Of a DNA stretch of 35,942 nucleotides, positions 9,072-16,850 are shown one piece after another. Both the position numbers and the translations under genes were made by a program. The DNA comes from Bacteroidota bacterium (GTDB lineage: Bacteria > Bacteroidota > Bacteroidia > SXHM01). The stretch spans positions 1-35,942 of the forward strand of contig CANJWH010000033.1 of the NCBI GenBank assembly GCA_947478465.1. The letters run 5' to 3'. Under the pieces are notes generated by a model. That model did not search any database, had not been told where the DNA came from, and was given only the letters and a program-made list of their open reading frames with translations. The number at the start of each line of letters is the position of its first letter. The first letter of the stretch is position 1.

Positions 9072-9770
9072 ATGGCAGTATATAAATTCAGAGTAACGTT
9101 TGAGGATGATGATCAGGTGCATCGTGATGTTGAAATAAGTTCAACGCAGAATTTTATGGATTTTAGGCAGGCGATTCTTAACGCTTACAGTATTGGCAAA
9201 GACTGGGATTCTGTTTTTTATGTAAGTGACGACAAATGGCATAAAGTAGCTGATGTGGTTGCTTTTCCAAAAGAAACAAAAGCCGATGATGTAGCTGGAG
9301 GGAAACAGCGATTGGTAAAATTTATTGACGATCCTCATCAGCGTTTTTTATATGCGGTTCGTGCCCTAACAGAAGTTGTTTTTCTTGTTGAATTGATGAA
9401 AATTCTTCCTGATAGTCCAAAAACAATTTATCCAAGGACAGCAGCTACAGCAGGTGAATTTCCAAAACTGCTTTTTAACATGCTTAATGGTATTAAAGAA
9501 GAAACAAAAGCTGTTTTCCTTGATCCTGAACTTGCTGAATTTGATGAAAAAATGGCAAATCTTGATTCCATTGATGAGCCAAGTGAAGATGATTTGGAAG
9601 AAGCAGATTCTTTAATTGCTGATGCAGCTGATTTACCCGAGGGTGAAGTTGAAATTACAGCTGATGGAGAAACAGAAGTGTCTGAAGGAGGCGAGGACCT
9701 TGCAGAAGGTGAATTCGGAGAAGGCGAGGAGGGTGGCTTTGAAGACATGGTTTCTGACGAAGAAGTCTGA
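9072..9770 (+). CDS. Plasmid pRiA4b ORF-3-like protein with acidic tail
   Basis: 232 residues. The N-terminal half (about 1-105) resembles the pRiA4b ORF-3 / 'IS1096 passenger TnpR-like' family: YKFRVTFEDD, F.DFRQAILNAYSIGKDWDSVFY, and a LVKFIDDP segment. The middle (about 105-150) is helical, and the last 80 or so residues are dominated by Glu and Asp with a few Gly, a disordered acidic tail. No enzymatic motif is known for this family. The database name comes from the family's first plasmid and transposon contexts and does not imply mobility; nothing mobile is seen nearby. The gene is 14 bases upstream of miaA, which suggests co-expression. A TATTTTCG sequence at 9032-9039 could be a weak -7 element, without a clear -33. 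Confidence 0.75.
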   Translation: MAVYKFRVTFEDDDQVHRDVEISSTQNFMDFRQAILNAYSIGKDWDSVFYVSDDKWHKVADVVAFPKETKADDVAGGKQRLVKFIDDPHQRFLYAVRALTEVVFLVELMKILPDSPKTIYPRTAATAGEFPKLLFNMLNGIKEETKAVFLDPELAEFDEKMANLDSIDEPSEDDLEEADSLIADAADLPEGEVEITADGETEVSEGGEDLAEGEFGEGEEGGFEDMVSDEEV

Positions 9771-9784
9771 AAATAATTTTCCTG

Positions 9785-10678
9785 ATGAGCGGAACCCTTA
9801 TTGTAGTTTGCGGTCCAACTGCTTCCGGAAAAACAAAACTTGCTATACAACTTGCTAAATATTTTTATGCAGAAATAATCTCTGCAGATTCGCGACAGGT
9901 TTATAAAGAACTTAAAATTGGTTCTGCTCCGCCATCTGAAGAAGAGTTGAAAGAAGTAACACATCATTTCATTGCATCGCGAACGCTTGATGAAGACTAC
10001 AATGCAGGTGCTTTTGAGAAAGATGTTTTGGCTTTATTAGATAAACTTTTTCAGAAAAATAAATATGTAATTCTTGTTGGTGGATCAGGACTTTATATTG
10101 ATGCTGTTTGCAACGGTTTTGATAAAGTTCCAAATTCTTTCCCTGAAATCCGTAAACAATTACAGAGTTTATATGATGAGAAGGGAATTGAGTCGCTTCA
10201 AAAAAAATTAAAAGAACTAGACCCTGATTATTTTGAAAAGATTGACCTCGCTAATCCACAACGTTTGATGCGGGCATTGGAAGTATGTATAGGAAGTGGA
10301 AAACCATATTCATCTTTCAGAAAAGGTATAGTCAATCAAAGAGATTTCAGAATTATTAAAATTGGACTTGAACTTCCGCGTGATGTGCTTTACAAACGAA
10401 TAGATACACGTGTTGATGAAATGGTGAATGCGGGATTAGTAGAAGAAGCAAAAAATCTTCTTCCAAAAAAACACTTAAACGCATTGCAAACTGTCGGCTA
10501 TAAAGAGTTTTTTGATTTCTTTGAAAGTAAAACAACATTAGATGAAGCAGTAGAGTTAGTAAAACGAAACAGCCGCAGATATGCAAAACGCCAACTAACA
10601 TGGTTTCGCAAAGACAAAGAAATTCAATGGTTGTTACCTGATGATATTGAGAAAATTATCAATGTATGCGAAGCATAG
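9785..10678 (+). CDS. miaA: tRNA dimethylallyltransferase
   Basis: 297 residues, a normal length. MiaA transfers dimethylallyl from DMAPP to N6 of A37 in tRNAs that read UNN codons. Seen: P-loop GPTASGKTK (10-18), ISADSRQVYKELKIGSAPPS (about 35-54), VGGSGLYIDAV (about 98-108), the NPQRLMRALEV helix (about 158-168) and the C-terminal TVGYKEFFDF and RRYAKRQLTWFRKD motifs. All family hallmarks are intact. The start ATG 9785 is 14 bases after the previous stop codon. The last 13 bases overlap the start of the MFS permease gene, which points to coupled translation. The window also encodes MiaE and tRNA-Phe with A36-A37-A38; MiaB is not in the window. Confidence 0.97.
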   Translation: MSGTLIVVCGPTASGKTKLAIQLAKYFYAEIISADSRQVYKELKIGSAPPSEEELKEVTHHFIASRTLDEDYNAGAFEKDVLALLDKLFQKNKYVILVGGSGLYIDAVCNGFDKVPNSFPEIRKQLQSLYDEKGIESLQKKLKELDPDYFEKIDLANPQRLMRALEVCIGSGKPYSSFRKGIVNQRDFRIIKIGLELPRDVLYKRIDTRVDEMVNAGLVEEAKNLLPKKHLNALQTVGYKEFFDFFESKTTLDEAVELVKRNSRRYAKRQLTWFRKDKEIQWLLPDDIEKIINVCEA

Positions 10679-11898
10679 TTGAACGTTATTTACAGATTTC
10701 AAACGAAGTTAAACTTCTTATTATATCAGAACTTTTTCTTCACATCATTAACGCTGCTTTCTTTCTTATACTACTTATCTATATGGATAAGATGGGTTAT
10801 CCTGATCATGAAGCAGCAGGTTTTATTTCTTACCGTTTTCTTGGTGTAATCGCATTTGCTCTGCCACTCGGTCTTTATATTAAAGGCAGAAAACTTCGAC
10901 CGCTTATTCTTGCTTCAGGAATTGTTGTTCCTGTTTTTTCAATTCTTATAGTTTATGCCATCCAGTTTCATAATAATTCACTTCTTCATATTTCTCTTTT
11001 CTTTTGGGGAGTTGCATTCAATCTTATCACCGTAAGTTCTTTGCCTTTTATTTTGCGCAACTCAAAACAGGAAACCTTGAGTGAAGCTATTTCACTTAGC
11101 TACGCAACAGGAAGCCTTGGAACTATTATTGCAGGCGCCATCATATTTGCTCTTTCCAATTTTGCGCCAACTATATTTGACGAAAAACTAATTCTATACC
11201 TCATTTCCTTTGGTGGTTTTTTAGCGTTCTTTTTTGCAATGAAAATCAGCAGAACAGAAAACATTCCGGCTATTACTTCGCGCAGAACCGACCTGAGTGA
11301 TTTTGATTGGACCTTGATTATTAAAGCGCTTATTCCAACGCTTATTATTGCTACAGGTGCTGGATTAACAATACCTTTTATTAGTCTTTTCTTCTATAAA
11401 ATTCATGGTTTGGATTACAATCGTTTTTCTGTTATTGGATCTCTTTCCGGCATTTTTGTTTTTATTGGTGCTGTTGCAGTTCCGCATGTAAAACGCAGGT
11501 GGGGTTATAACTATGCAATTACACTTTCGCAATCACTTGCCGTTCTTGCTTTAGTTTTACTTGCTTCAACGGAATGGTATAATGATTGGATTTTTGCAAT
11601 GCCGCTTGCTGTTTTGTTTTATGTAATGCGCACACCTCTCATGAACATGGCTGCTCCAATGACTTCAGAACTGGTTATGAATTATGTTGGTCAGCGTAAC
11701 CGCGAAATAGTAAGCGCTATGACAACGGCAATCTGGTCGGGTAGTTGGTTTATTAGTTCAAGAATTTTTAAAACTTTGCGCGAAATGGACTTCTCTTATT
11801 CTAAAGTTTTTCTCATTACGGCAACACTTTATGCCTTCGGTGTTATCTGGTATCACTTTCTGATACAGGATTACAAAAGGATTAAAGGAAATTCTTAA
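10666..11898 (+). CDS. MFS transporter
   Basis: 410 residues, nearly all hydrophobic, with about 12 membrane helices predicted by eye and a central polar loop near residues 200-215 (SRTENIPAITSRR). The length, two-half layout and Gly-rich helices fit the major facilitator superfamily. No motif identifies the substrate. ATG 10666 lies inside the end of miaA in another frame, overlapping it by 13 bases, and there is no better later start. It is followed 12 bases downstream by a strong bidirectional hairpin terminator, so it is the last gene of the run that begins near dapD. Drug, sugar or metabolite export are all possible. Confidence 0.8.
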   Translation: MRSIVERYLQISNEVKLLIISELFLHIINAAFFLILLIYMDKMGYPDHEAAGFISYRFLGVIAFALPLGLYIKGRKLRPLILASGIVVPVFSILIVYAIQFHNNSLLHISLFFWGVAFNLITVSSLPFILRNSKQETLSEAISLSYATGSLGTIIAGAIIFALSNFAPTIFDEKLILYLISFGGFLAFFFAMKISRTENIPAITSRRTDLSDFDWTLIIKALIPTLIIATGAGLTIPFISLFFYKIHGLDYNRFSVIGSLSGIFVFIGAVAVPHVKRRWGYNYAITLSQSLAVLALVLLASTEWYNDWIFAMPLAVLFYVMRTPLMNMAAPMTSELVMNYVGQRNREIVSAMTTAIWSGSWFISSRIFKTLREMDFSYSKVFLITATLYAFGVIWYHFLIQDYKRIKGNS

Positions 11899-11910
11899 AG
11901 GATCTGAAAT

Positions 11911-11944
11911 AAAAAAGGGCAACTGATTAGTTGCCCTTTTTTAT
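11911..11944. terminator. Bidirectional intrinsic terminator between MFS gene and recQ
   Basis: A near-perfect inverted repeat, AAAAAAGGGCAACT (11911-11924) paired with AGTTGCCCTTTTTT (11929-11942) around a GATT loop, with A-tract and T-tract on opposite sides. It lies between convergent genes and can terminate both. Confidence 0.9.
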
Positions 11945-11962
11945 TTTACAATGATTTCATTC

Positions 11963-14164
11963 TTAGTTCCCGAAATCCGAAATAAACTTGATTCTCATTA
12001 ACCTTACTTCTTCTTCAGTATAATCATCTTCACCCAATTCTCTCAACGCATCACCTATTGAATCCGAATCTGATTCTTTAAAATAATCAAGCACTTCACG
12101 TTGTTTCTCTTCATCAACATTTTCTCTTATGTAATAACTGATGTCAACTTTTGTTCCTGATGAAACTATTCGTTCAATTTCATCTAAAAGTTCACTGAAA
12201 CTAAGTTGCTTGCTCTTTGCAATGCTCTCCAGTGGTAGCTTTCGGTCAATATTTTGAATGATATAAACTTTCAATCCTGATTTATTCACCACCGATTTCA
12301 CAATCATGTCCATCGGGCGTTCTATCTCATTCTCCTCAACATATTTGCCAATCAATTCAATAAAAGGCTTCCCGAATTTTGCAGCTTTCCCTGGTCCAAC
12401 CCCTGCAATTTTTGAAAGTTCATCAATAGTTATAGGATAATTGATAGACATTTCTTCCAGCGATGTTTCCTGAAAAATAACGTATGGGGGTAGCTTTGCT
12501 CTTTTTGCTTCTTTCAATACTAAGTCCTTCAACATTTTGTAAAGAGCCTCATCACCGCCACCACCTTTTTGTCCTCCTGCTACTATATCATCATCTGAAT
12601 CTTCACCATCGCCATCATAGTCGTGGTCTTTGGTAAGCATAATGGAATAAGGCTTTTTAAGGAACTTCTTCCCTTCATCGCTAACACTTAATAATCCGTA
12701 GCTTTCAATGTCTTTAACCAGAAATCTGTTAATCAAAGATTGACGGATTACAGCATTCCAGTACTTTTCGTCTTCCTCGCTTCCTTCGCCAAACACTTCT
12801 AATTGGTCGTGTTTGTATGATTTGATAGCAGAGTTTTCAATTCCTGTTAAAACCTGAACAATGTGTTTTGCTTTGAATTTTTCTTTAACAGCCAGTACTG
12901 CTTCCAGCAATAATTCTACTGCTTCTTTTCCTTCAAATTTTTCGCGCGGGTTATTGCAGTTATCGCAGTTGCCGCAGTTTTCTTCTTTGTATTCTTCACC
13001 AAAATAATGTAACAACTGTCTTCTGCGGCACACAGATGACTCTGCGTATGAAACTGTTTCTAACAAAAGCTGTTTGCCAATTTCCTGTTCAGAAATTGGT
13101 TTTCCTTTCATGAATTTTTCCAGTTTCACAATATCATCGTAGTGATAGAATGCAACGCAGTTTCCTTCGCCACCATCTCGTCCACCACGGCCAGTTTCCT
13201 GATAATAACCTTCAAGACTTTTTGGAATATCGTGGTGTATAACATAGCGTACATCCGGCTTGTCAATTCCCATTCCAAAAGCAATGGTAGCTACAATTAC
13301 TTCAATATCTTCCATCAGGAATTTATCCTGAGTTTGCGCTCTTACCGGAGCTTCCAGCCCTGCGTGATAAGGTAGTGCACGCACACCATTTACCTGCAGT
13401 GTTTGAGCAATCTCTTCTACTTTTTTCCGGCTCAGGCAATAAATAATTCCTGACTTGCCCGGGTGTTTCTTAATGTAACGGATTATGTCTTTAATCACTT
13501 CCCCGTTTTTTGCGCGTACTTCGTAATATAAGTTTGGACGGTTGAAGGAGGCTTTGAATAGCTTGGCATCCATCATGTCTAAGTTTTTCTGAATGTCTTG
13601 CTGCACTTTTTCAGTTGCAGTAGCAGTCAAAGCTATAATAGGAACCTTTCCAATTGCTTCAATAATAGGACGCAGTCTGCGGTATTCAGGACGGAAATCA
13701 TGTCCCCACTCCGAAATACAGTGTGCTTCGTCAATGGCTACAAACGATACATTTATCTTTTTAAAGAACTCAACGTTTTCTTCCTTAGTAAGCGACTCAG
13801 GAGCCACATACAACATTTTTGTTCTTCCTGCAGTTACATCTTCTCTTACTTTGGTAATCTCTGCTTTGTTAAGCGATGAATTAAGGAAGTGAGCAATGCC
13901 AACCTCCGAACCATAGTTGCGGATAGCATCAACCTGATTTTTCATCAGGGCAATCAGAGGTGAAATAATAATGGCTGTGCCTGGTTTAATTAATGCTGGA
14001 AGCTGGTAGCACAATGACTTACCACCTCCTGTAGGCATAATTACAAATGTATCTTTATTGGCAAGCACATTATTGATAATTGCTTCCTGCTCACCTTTAA
14101 ATGTTTTGTAACCAAAATACTTTTCAAGATAATCCGCCAACGGCACTTCTAATTCAACATTCAT
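11963..14164 (-). CDS. recQ: ATP-dependent DNA helicase RecQ
   Basis: 733 residues, longer than E. coli RecQ (about 610) but usual for one of the Bacteroidota RecQ forms. Superfamily 2 motifs: PTGGGKS (44-50), [14 protein letters not shown] (145-158), the ALTATAT motif (about 183-189) and [12 protein letters not shown] in motif VI. The zinc-binding cysteines follow (CRRRQLL, then CGNCDNC), then the winged-helix RQC domain. An acidic Asp/Gly-rich linker (about 520-545) separates it from an HRDC domain (about 545-625) and a C-terminal extension of about 100 residues rich in Glu and Asp. RecQ unwinds DNA 3' to 5' in recombination and fork repair. The start ATG is preceded by a 113-base region shared with the divergent kdsD. 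Confidence 0.96.
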   Translation of the reverse strand: MNVELEVPLADYLEKYFGYKTFKGEQEAIINNVLANKDTFVIMPTGGGKSLCYQLPALIKPGTAIIISPLIALMKNQVDAIRNYGSEVGIAHFLNSSLNKAEITKVREDVTAGRTKMLYVAPESLTKEENVEFFKKINVSFVAIDEAHCISEWGHDFRPEYRRLRPIIEAIGKVPIIALTATATEKVQQDIQKNLDMMDAKLFKASFNRPNLYYEVRAKNGEVIKDIIRYIKKHPGKSGIIYCLSRKKVEEIAQTLQVNGVRALPYHAGLEAPVRAQTQDKFLMEDIEVIVATIAFGMGIDKPDVRYVIHHDIPKSLEGYYQETGRGGRDGGEGNCVAFYHYDDIVKLEKFMKGKPISEQEIGKQLLLETVSYAESSVCRRRQLLHYFGEEYKEENCGNCDNCNNPREKFEGKEAVELLLEAVLAVKEKFKAKHIVQVLTGIENSAIKSYKHDQLEVFGEGSEEDEKYWNAVIRQSLINRFLVKDIESYGLLSVSDEGKKFLKKPYSIMLTKDHDYDGDGEDSDDDIVAGGQKGGGGDEALYKMLKDLVLKEAKRAKLPPYVIFQETSLEEMSINYPITIDELSKIAGVGPGKAAKFGKPFIELIGKYVEENEIERPMDMIVKSVVNKSGLKVYIIQNIDRKLPLESIAKSKQLSFSELLDEIERIVSSGTKVDISYYIRENVDEEKQREVLDYFKESDSDSIGDALRELGEDDYTEEEVRLMRIKFISDFGN

Positions 14165-14184
14165 TTCTTTTATTGTTTATTAAA

Positions 14185-14192
14185 TACTTTTG
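14185..14192 (+). promoter_or_regulatory. Possible -7 box (TACTTTTG) upstream of kdsD
   Basis: TACTTTTG fits the Bacteroidota -7 consensus TAnnTTTG exactly. It sits in the 113-base recQ-kdsD intergenic region on the kdsD strand, which would give a leader of about 80 bases. No convincing -33 TTG at 17-21 bases upstream is seen. The rest of the region is A/T-rich without other structure I can recognise. Confidence 0.35.
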
Positions 14193-14277
14193 TACAAATT
14201 TGATTTTTCCAAATGCTAATATAAGTCTTTTGCCAAAATTACATTCTTTTCAATCAAACATTTTTTAAAAATTCTAC

Positions 14278-15249
14278 TTGCCCGTGAAAAGTGCCGATGA
14301 ACTCATACATATAGCCCGTGAAACTTTAGCAATAGAGGCAGATTCCGTGCGAAACCTCATTCCGTTCATCGATTCAGGTTTTGTAAAAGTGGTAGAAAGT
14401 ATCTTTTATTCAAAAGGAAGAGTGGTTGTAACCGGAATTGGGAAGAGTGCAATCATCGCCAATAAAATTGTGGCAACGCTGAATTCTACAGGAACTCCTG
14501 CCAGTTTTATGCACGCTGCGGATGCGGTACATGGCGATTTGGGAACAATACAAACCGATGATGTAGTCATTTGCATTTCAAAAAGCGGAAACTCTCCTGA
14601 AATAAAAGTATTGGTTCCATTACTTAAAAATAGTGGCAATAAATTAATTGCATTGGTTTGCAACACCGATTCATTTCTTGCACAGCAGGCAGATTTTGTT
14701 TTGAATGCAACAGTTGAAAAAGAAGCCTGTCCTAATAATTTGGCACCTACATCCAGCACTACTGCTCAGATGGCGTTGGGCGATGCACTTGCTGTTTGCC
14801 TGTTAAAATGCCGCGATTTTTCAAGCAAAGATTTTGCACGCTTTCATCCGGGTGGTTCGCTGGGAAAGCAACTTTATCTTACCGCTGCTGATATTTATAA
14901 GCACAATGCAATGCCAAAAGTTAATGTTGGCGACAAAATAAAAACAGCAATTCTTGAAATTTCATCAAATCGATTGGGTGCAACTGCAGTGCTTGACGGA
15001 GATAAACTTGTCGGCATTATTACAGATGGCGATTTGCGCAGAATGATGGAACGCGATGAAAACATCAGCAACCTGAGGGCTGCCGACATCATGAATAAAA
15101 ATCCTAAAACCATTTCGGTAACGGCAATGGCGGTTGAAGCGCTGAAAATTCTGCGCGACAATAATATCTCGCAACTAGTTGTTACAGAAAATGAAAAATT
15201 CGCAGGCTTTATTCACTTACATGATTTACTTCGTGAAGGATTGATATAA
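14278..15249 (+). CDS. kdsD: Arabinose-5-phosphate isomerase, SIS plus CBS domains
   Basis: 323 residues, the standard length for KdsD/KpsF/GutQ. It interconverts ribulose 5-phosphate and arabinose 5-phosphate, the first step to Kdo in LPS synthesis. The SIS domain (about 35-175) shows GIGKSAIIANKIVATL, CISKSGNSPEI and NLAPTSSTTAQMALGDALAV; the SLGKQL segment leads into paired CBS domains (about 205-323) with GIITDGDLRR and the closing GFIHLHDLLREG. The start is not ATG: an in-frame stop lies at 14266-14268, so translation begins at TTG 14278 or GTG 14284. The catalytic-type residues of the family appear intact. It is separated from the glycan locus downstream by a 151-base gap that contains a palindromic repeat. 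Confidence 0.93.
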   Translation: MPVKSADELIHIARETLAIEADSVRNLIPFIDSGFVKVVESIFYSKGRVVVTGIGKSAIIANKIVATLNSTGTPASFMHAADAVHGDLGTIQTDDVVICISKSGNSPEIKVLVPLLKNSGNKLIALVCNTDSFLAQQADFVLNATVEKEACPNNLAPTSSTTAQMALGDALAVCLLKCRDFSSKDFARFHPGGSLGKQLYLTAADIYKHNAMPKVNVGDKIKTAILEISSNRLGATAVLDGDKLVGIITDGDLRRMMERDENISNLRAADIMNKNPKTISVTAMAVEALKILRDNNISQLVVTENEKFAGFIHLHDLLREGLI

Positions 15250-15295
15250 ATAAACAGAGAATATGTTGCCACTATTTAAAGTTGTTCAGCACGTT

Positions 15296-15370
15296 CGTCA
15301 TTGCGAGGGTTTTTCACCCGAAGCAATCTCAGAAACAGATGAGATTGCTTCGCTATCGCTCGCAATTACG
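15296..15370. repeat. Palindromic intergenic repeat (CATTGCGAG...GAAGCAATCTC type)
   Basis: This occupies half of the 151-base gap between kdsD and the GT2 gene (15250-15400). The outer arms CGTCATTGCGAG (15296-15307) and CTCGCAATTACG (15359-15370) are complementary with one mismatch. The inner arms form a perfect 13-bp stem (15319-15331 with 15340-15352) around an 8-base loop. A small GGGT/ACCC hairpin (15307-15319) sits on one side. The core words 'cattgcgag' and 'gaagcaatctca' match a type of dispersed repeat I know from many genomes; copy number here cannot be seen. There is no T-tract, so it is unlikely to be a simple terminator. I see nothing else in the gap. Confidence 0.8.
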
Positions 15371-15400
15371 TTCTCACGATTTGTGTTTCCGATTTAAACT

Positions 15401-16123
15401 ATGCAGCAGAAGATAGCCGTCATCATTCCTGCTTATAACGAAGAAAGTGCTATAGAAGCTGTTATTGCTTCGGTCAATTCACTCAATAGTTCCGCTTCCG
15501 AAAACCGCTACATTCCGCTTGTCATAAACGATTGCTCAAAAGACCGCACAGGCGAACTGATTGACAAAGCCGATTGCATTGCTGTTCATCTTGCCGTTAA
15601 TCTGGGTATTGGCGGTGCGGTGCAAACGGGTTTTCTTTTTGCGCTTGAAAACGGTTTTGACTATGTCATACAAATTGATGGTGACGGACAACATCCGCCC
15701 CAATATATTCCGCTAATGCTGCAAGAACTGAAAGCAAAAAACTTAGACGTTATTATCGGCAGCCGCTTTCTTACCAACGAAGGTTTTCAATCAACGCTTG
15801 CGCGTAGAATGGGAATCAATTATTTTCATCATCTGAATAAATGGCTCGTAGGCGTTAGTATAAAAGACTCTACTTCGGGTATGCGCATGCTTAACCGCAA
15901 AGCCCTGGAAATAGTTAGTGAGTATTATCCTGATGAGTATCCCGAACCCGAAGCTATTGTTTTGTATGCAGTAAATAATCTTAACATCGGTGAGTTTCCC
16001 GTGCAAATGAATGAGCGGCAGGGTGGCGTTTCTTCCATCAACACAGCGGGTTCGGTTTATTATATGTTTAAGGTTACGCTGGCGATTTTTTTCACATATT
16101 TGAGATTGAAATCTAAAAAGTAA
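15401..16123 (+). CDS. Glycosyltransferase family 2 (DPM/DPG-synthase-like)
   Basis: 240 residues. The GT-A fold signatures are VIIPAYNEESAIEAVI (about 7-22), the nucleotide-binding VINDCSKD (about 41-48), NLGIGGAVQTGF (about 67-78), the DxD-type IDGDGQHPPQ (about 91-100) and the GSRF motif (about 117-120). It resembles dolichyl/undecaprenyl-phosphate mannose or glucose synthases that load a sugar on a polyprenyl phosphate at the inner membrane; the C terminus has one weakly hydrophobic segment (about 210-235) rather than several helices. The sugar is unknown. The next gene, for a DUF2304 membrane protein, begins 3 bases after the stop codon; these two families are often paired. It is the first gene of the C-rich part of the glycan locus. 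Confidence 0.88.
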   Translation: MQQKIAVIIPAYNEESAIEAVIASVNSLNSSASENRYIPLVINDCSKDRTGELIDKADCIAVHLAVNLGIGGAVQTGFLFALENGFDYVIQIDGDGQHPPQYIPLMLQELKAKNLDVIIGSRFLTNEGFQSTLARRMGINYFHHLNKWLVGVSIKDSTSGMRMLNRKALEIVSEYYPDEYPEPEAIVLYAVNNLNIGEFPVQMNERQGGVSSINTAGSVYYMFKVTLAIFFTYLRLKSKK

Positions 16124-16126
16124 GTC

Positions 16127-16483
16127 ATGCCAAGAATTCAAATCATAACCATCATCCTCAGCGTTCTCCTGCTCATCTTCATTGTCCGCCTCATTATAAA
16201 AGGCCGCCTCCGCGAAGAATACGCCATCGTCTGGATTTTCAGTACACTCTTTCTCGTTCTCTTTTCATTCTGGCGTCAGGGCTTCGAAACCATCAGCCAT
16301 TTTCTTCAGGTCTATGATCCGCCCAACCTTATTTTCACCGCAGCCATTGCAGCCATATTAATTTACCTCCTGCATCTTTCGGTAGTAGTTTCCAAACTGC
16401 AGGAACAAAATAAACGCCTCACTCAGGAACTGGCAAATATGCGCGCAAAGCAACAATCAAGCGAAAAACAAAATGCAGCCTGA
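16127..16483 (+). CDS. DUF2304 family membrane protein
   Basis: 118 residues with three hydrophobic helices (about 5-22, 33-48 and 66-88) and a polar C-terminal coiled coil (about 89-110, SKLQEQNKRLTQELA). The pattern of a short TM-TM-TM protein with REEYAIVWI between helices 1 and 2 and a coiled-coil tail matches DUF2304. Its function is unestablished; it commonly sits next to GT2 polyprenyl-phosphate sugar transferases, which is also the case here (3-base gap upstream), so a role as membrane partner of that enzyme is a reasonable inference. Its last 11 bases overlap the next gene. G/C content and use of C-ending codons are clearly higher than in genes before 15 kb. Confidence 0.8.
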   Translation: MPRIQIITIILSVLLLIFIVRLIIKGRLREEYAIVWIFSTLFLVLFSFWRQGFETISHFLQVYDPPNLIFTAAIAAILIYLLHLSVVVSKLQEQNKRLTQELANMRAKQQSSEKQNAA

Positions 16484-16850
16484 AATCTATTTCCGTTACC
16501 TCAGCCGCAAAAATCCCGATGCCCGCTCATTGGAATTATACAGTGCAGCAATCGCTCATCATCAGCTGGAATTCAGCAAAAAAGAAAACCGTTTACACAA
16601 GCTCTCACAACGTTTCCCTTTTCTCATTCCCTTTATTGACGCTGGTCTGGCGCTCACACAACCGCTTTCGCCCTACCGCAAAAACATCTACATCATCCTC
16701 TGCATCCTCGAAACGCAGCCACAATACTTTCCCCTGCTCTCTTCATCCATGAATGAAAAAAGCAAACAAACATTCTTATCCTTCTTTTTCCACGGAATAC
16801 GTGCCGCCTTCACTGGTGTGTTCGGTGTTATACTTGTTAAACTGGCATGA
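16473..16850 (+). CDS. Uncharacterised 125-aa protein coupled to GMC oxidoreductase
   Basis: I do not recognise a named family. The 125 residues have a polar, basic N terminus (1-40), a central amphipathic stretch with RFPFLIPFIDAGL (about 46-58), a helix NIYIILCILETQP (about 70-82) and a hydrophobic C-terminal segment (about 103-124, ending GVILVKLA) that could be a membrane anchor. The ATG is inside the end of the DUF2304 gene (11-base overlap), and its stop overlaps the start of the oxidoreductase gene by 4 bases (ATGA). The layout suggests a small subunit or split N-terminal region for the oxidoreductase: many GMC-type enzymes have an extra helical domain or a separate small subunit. That is inference from position and shape only. 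Confidence 0.75.
   Translation: MQPEIYFRYLSRKNPDARSLELYSAAIAHHQLEFSKKENRLHKLSQRFPFLIPFIDAGLALTQPLSPYRKNIYIILCILETQPQYFPLLSSSMNEKSKQTFLSFFFHGIRAAFTGVFGVILVKLA

Noticed and set aside
9072-9770. Transposon or plasmid remnant (family name 'IS1096 TnpR-like / pRiA4b ORF-3')
   Set aside because: No terminal repeats, transposase or resolvase catalytic motif; the gene sits in a stable-looking run with miaA, so the name reflects only where the family was first seen.
9428-9967. Ser/Pro-rich open frame of 179 codons on the minus strand
   Set aside because: It is the reverse-strand shadow of the Glu/Asp-rich tail of the plus-strand gene; GAA/GAT codons read as Ser/Phe-type codons on the other strand.
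15296-15370. Intrinsic terminator of kdsD
   Set aside because: The stem is strong, but no T-tract follows on either strand and the nested arms fit a dispersed repeat better.
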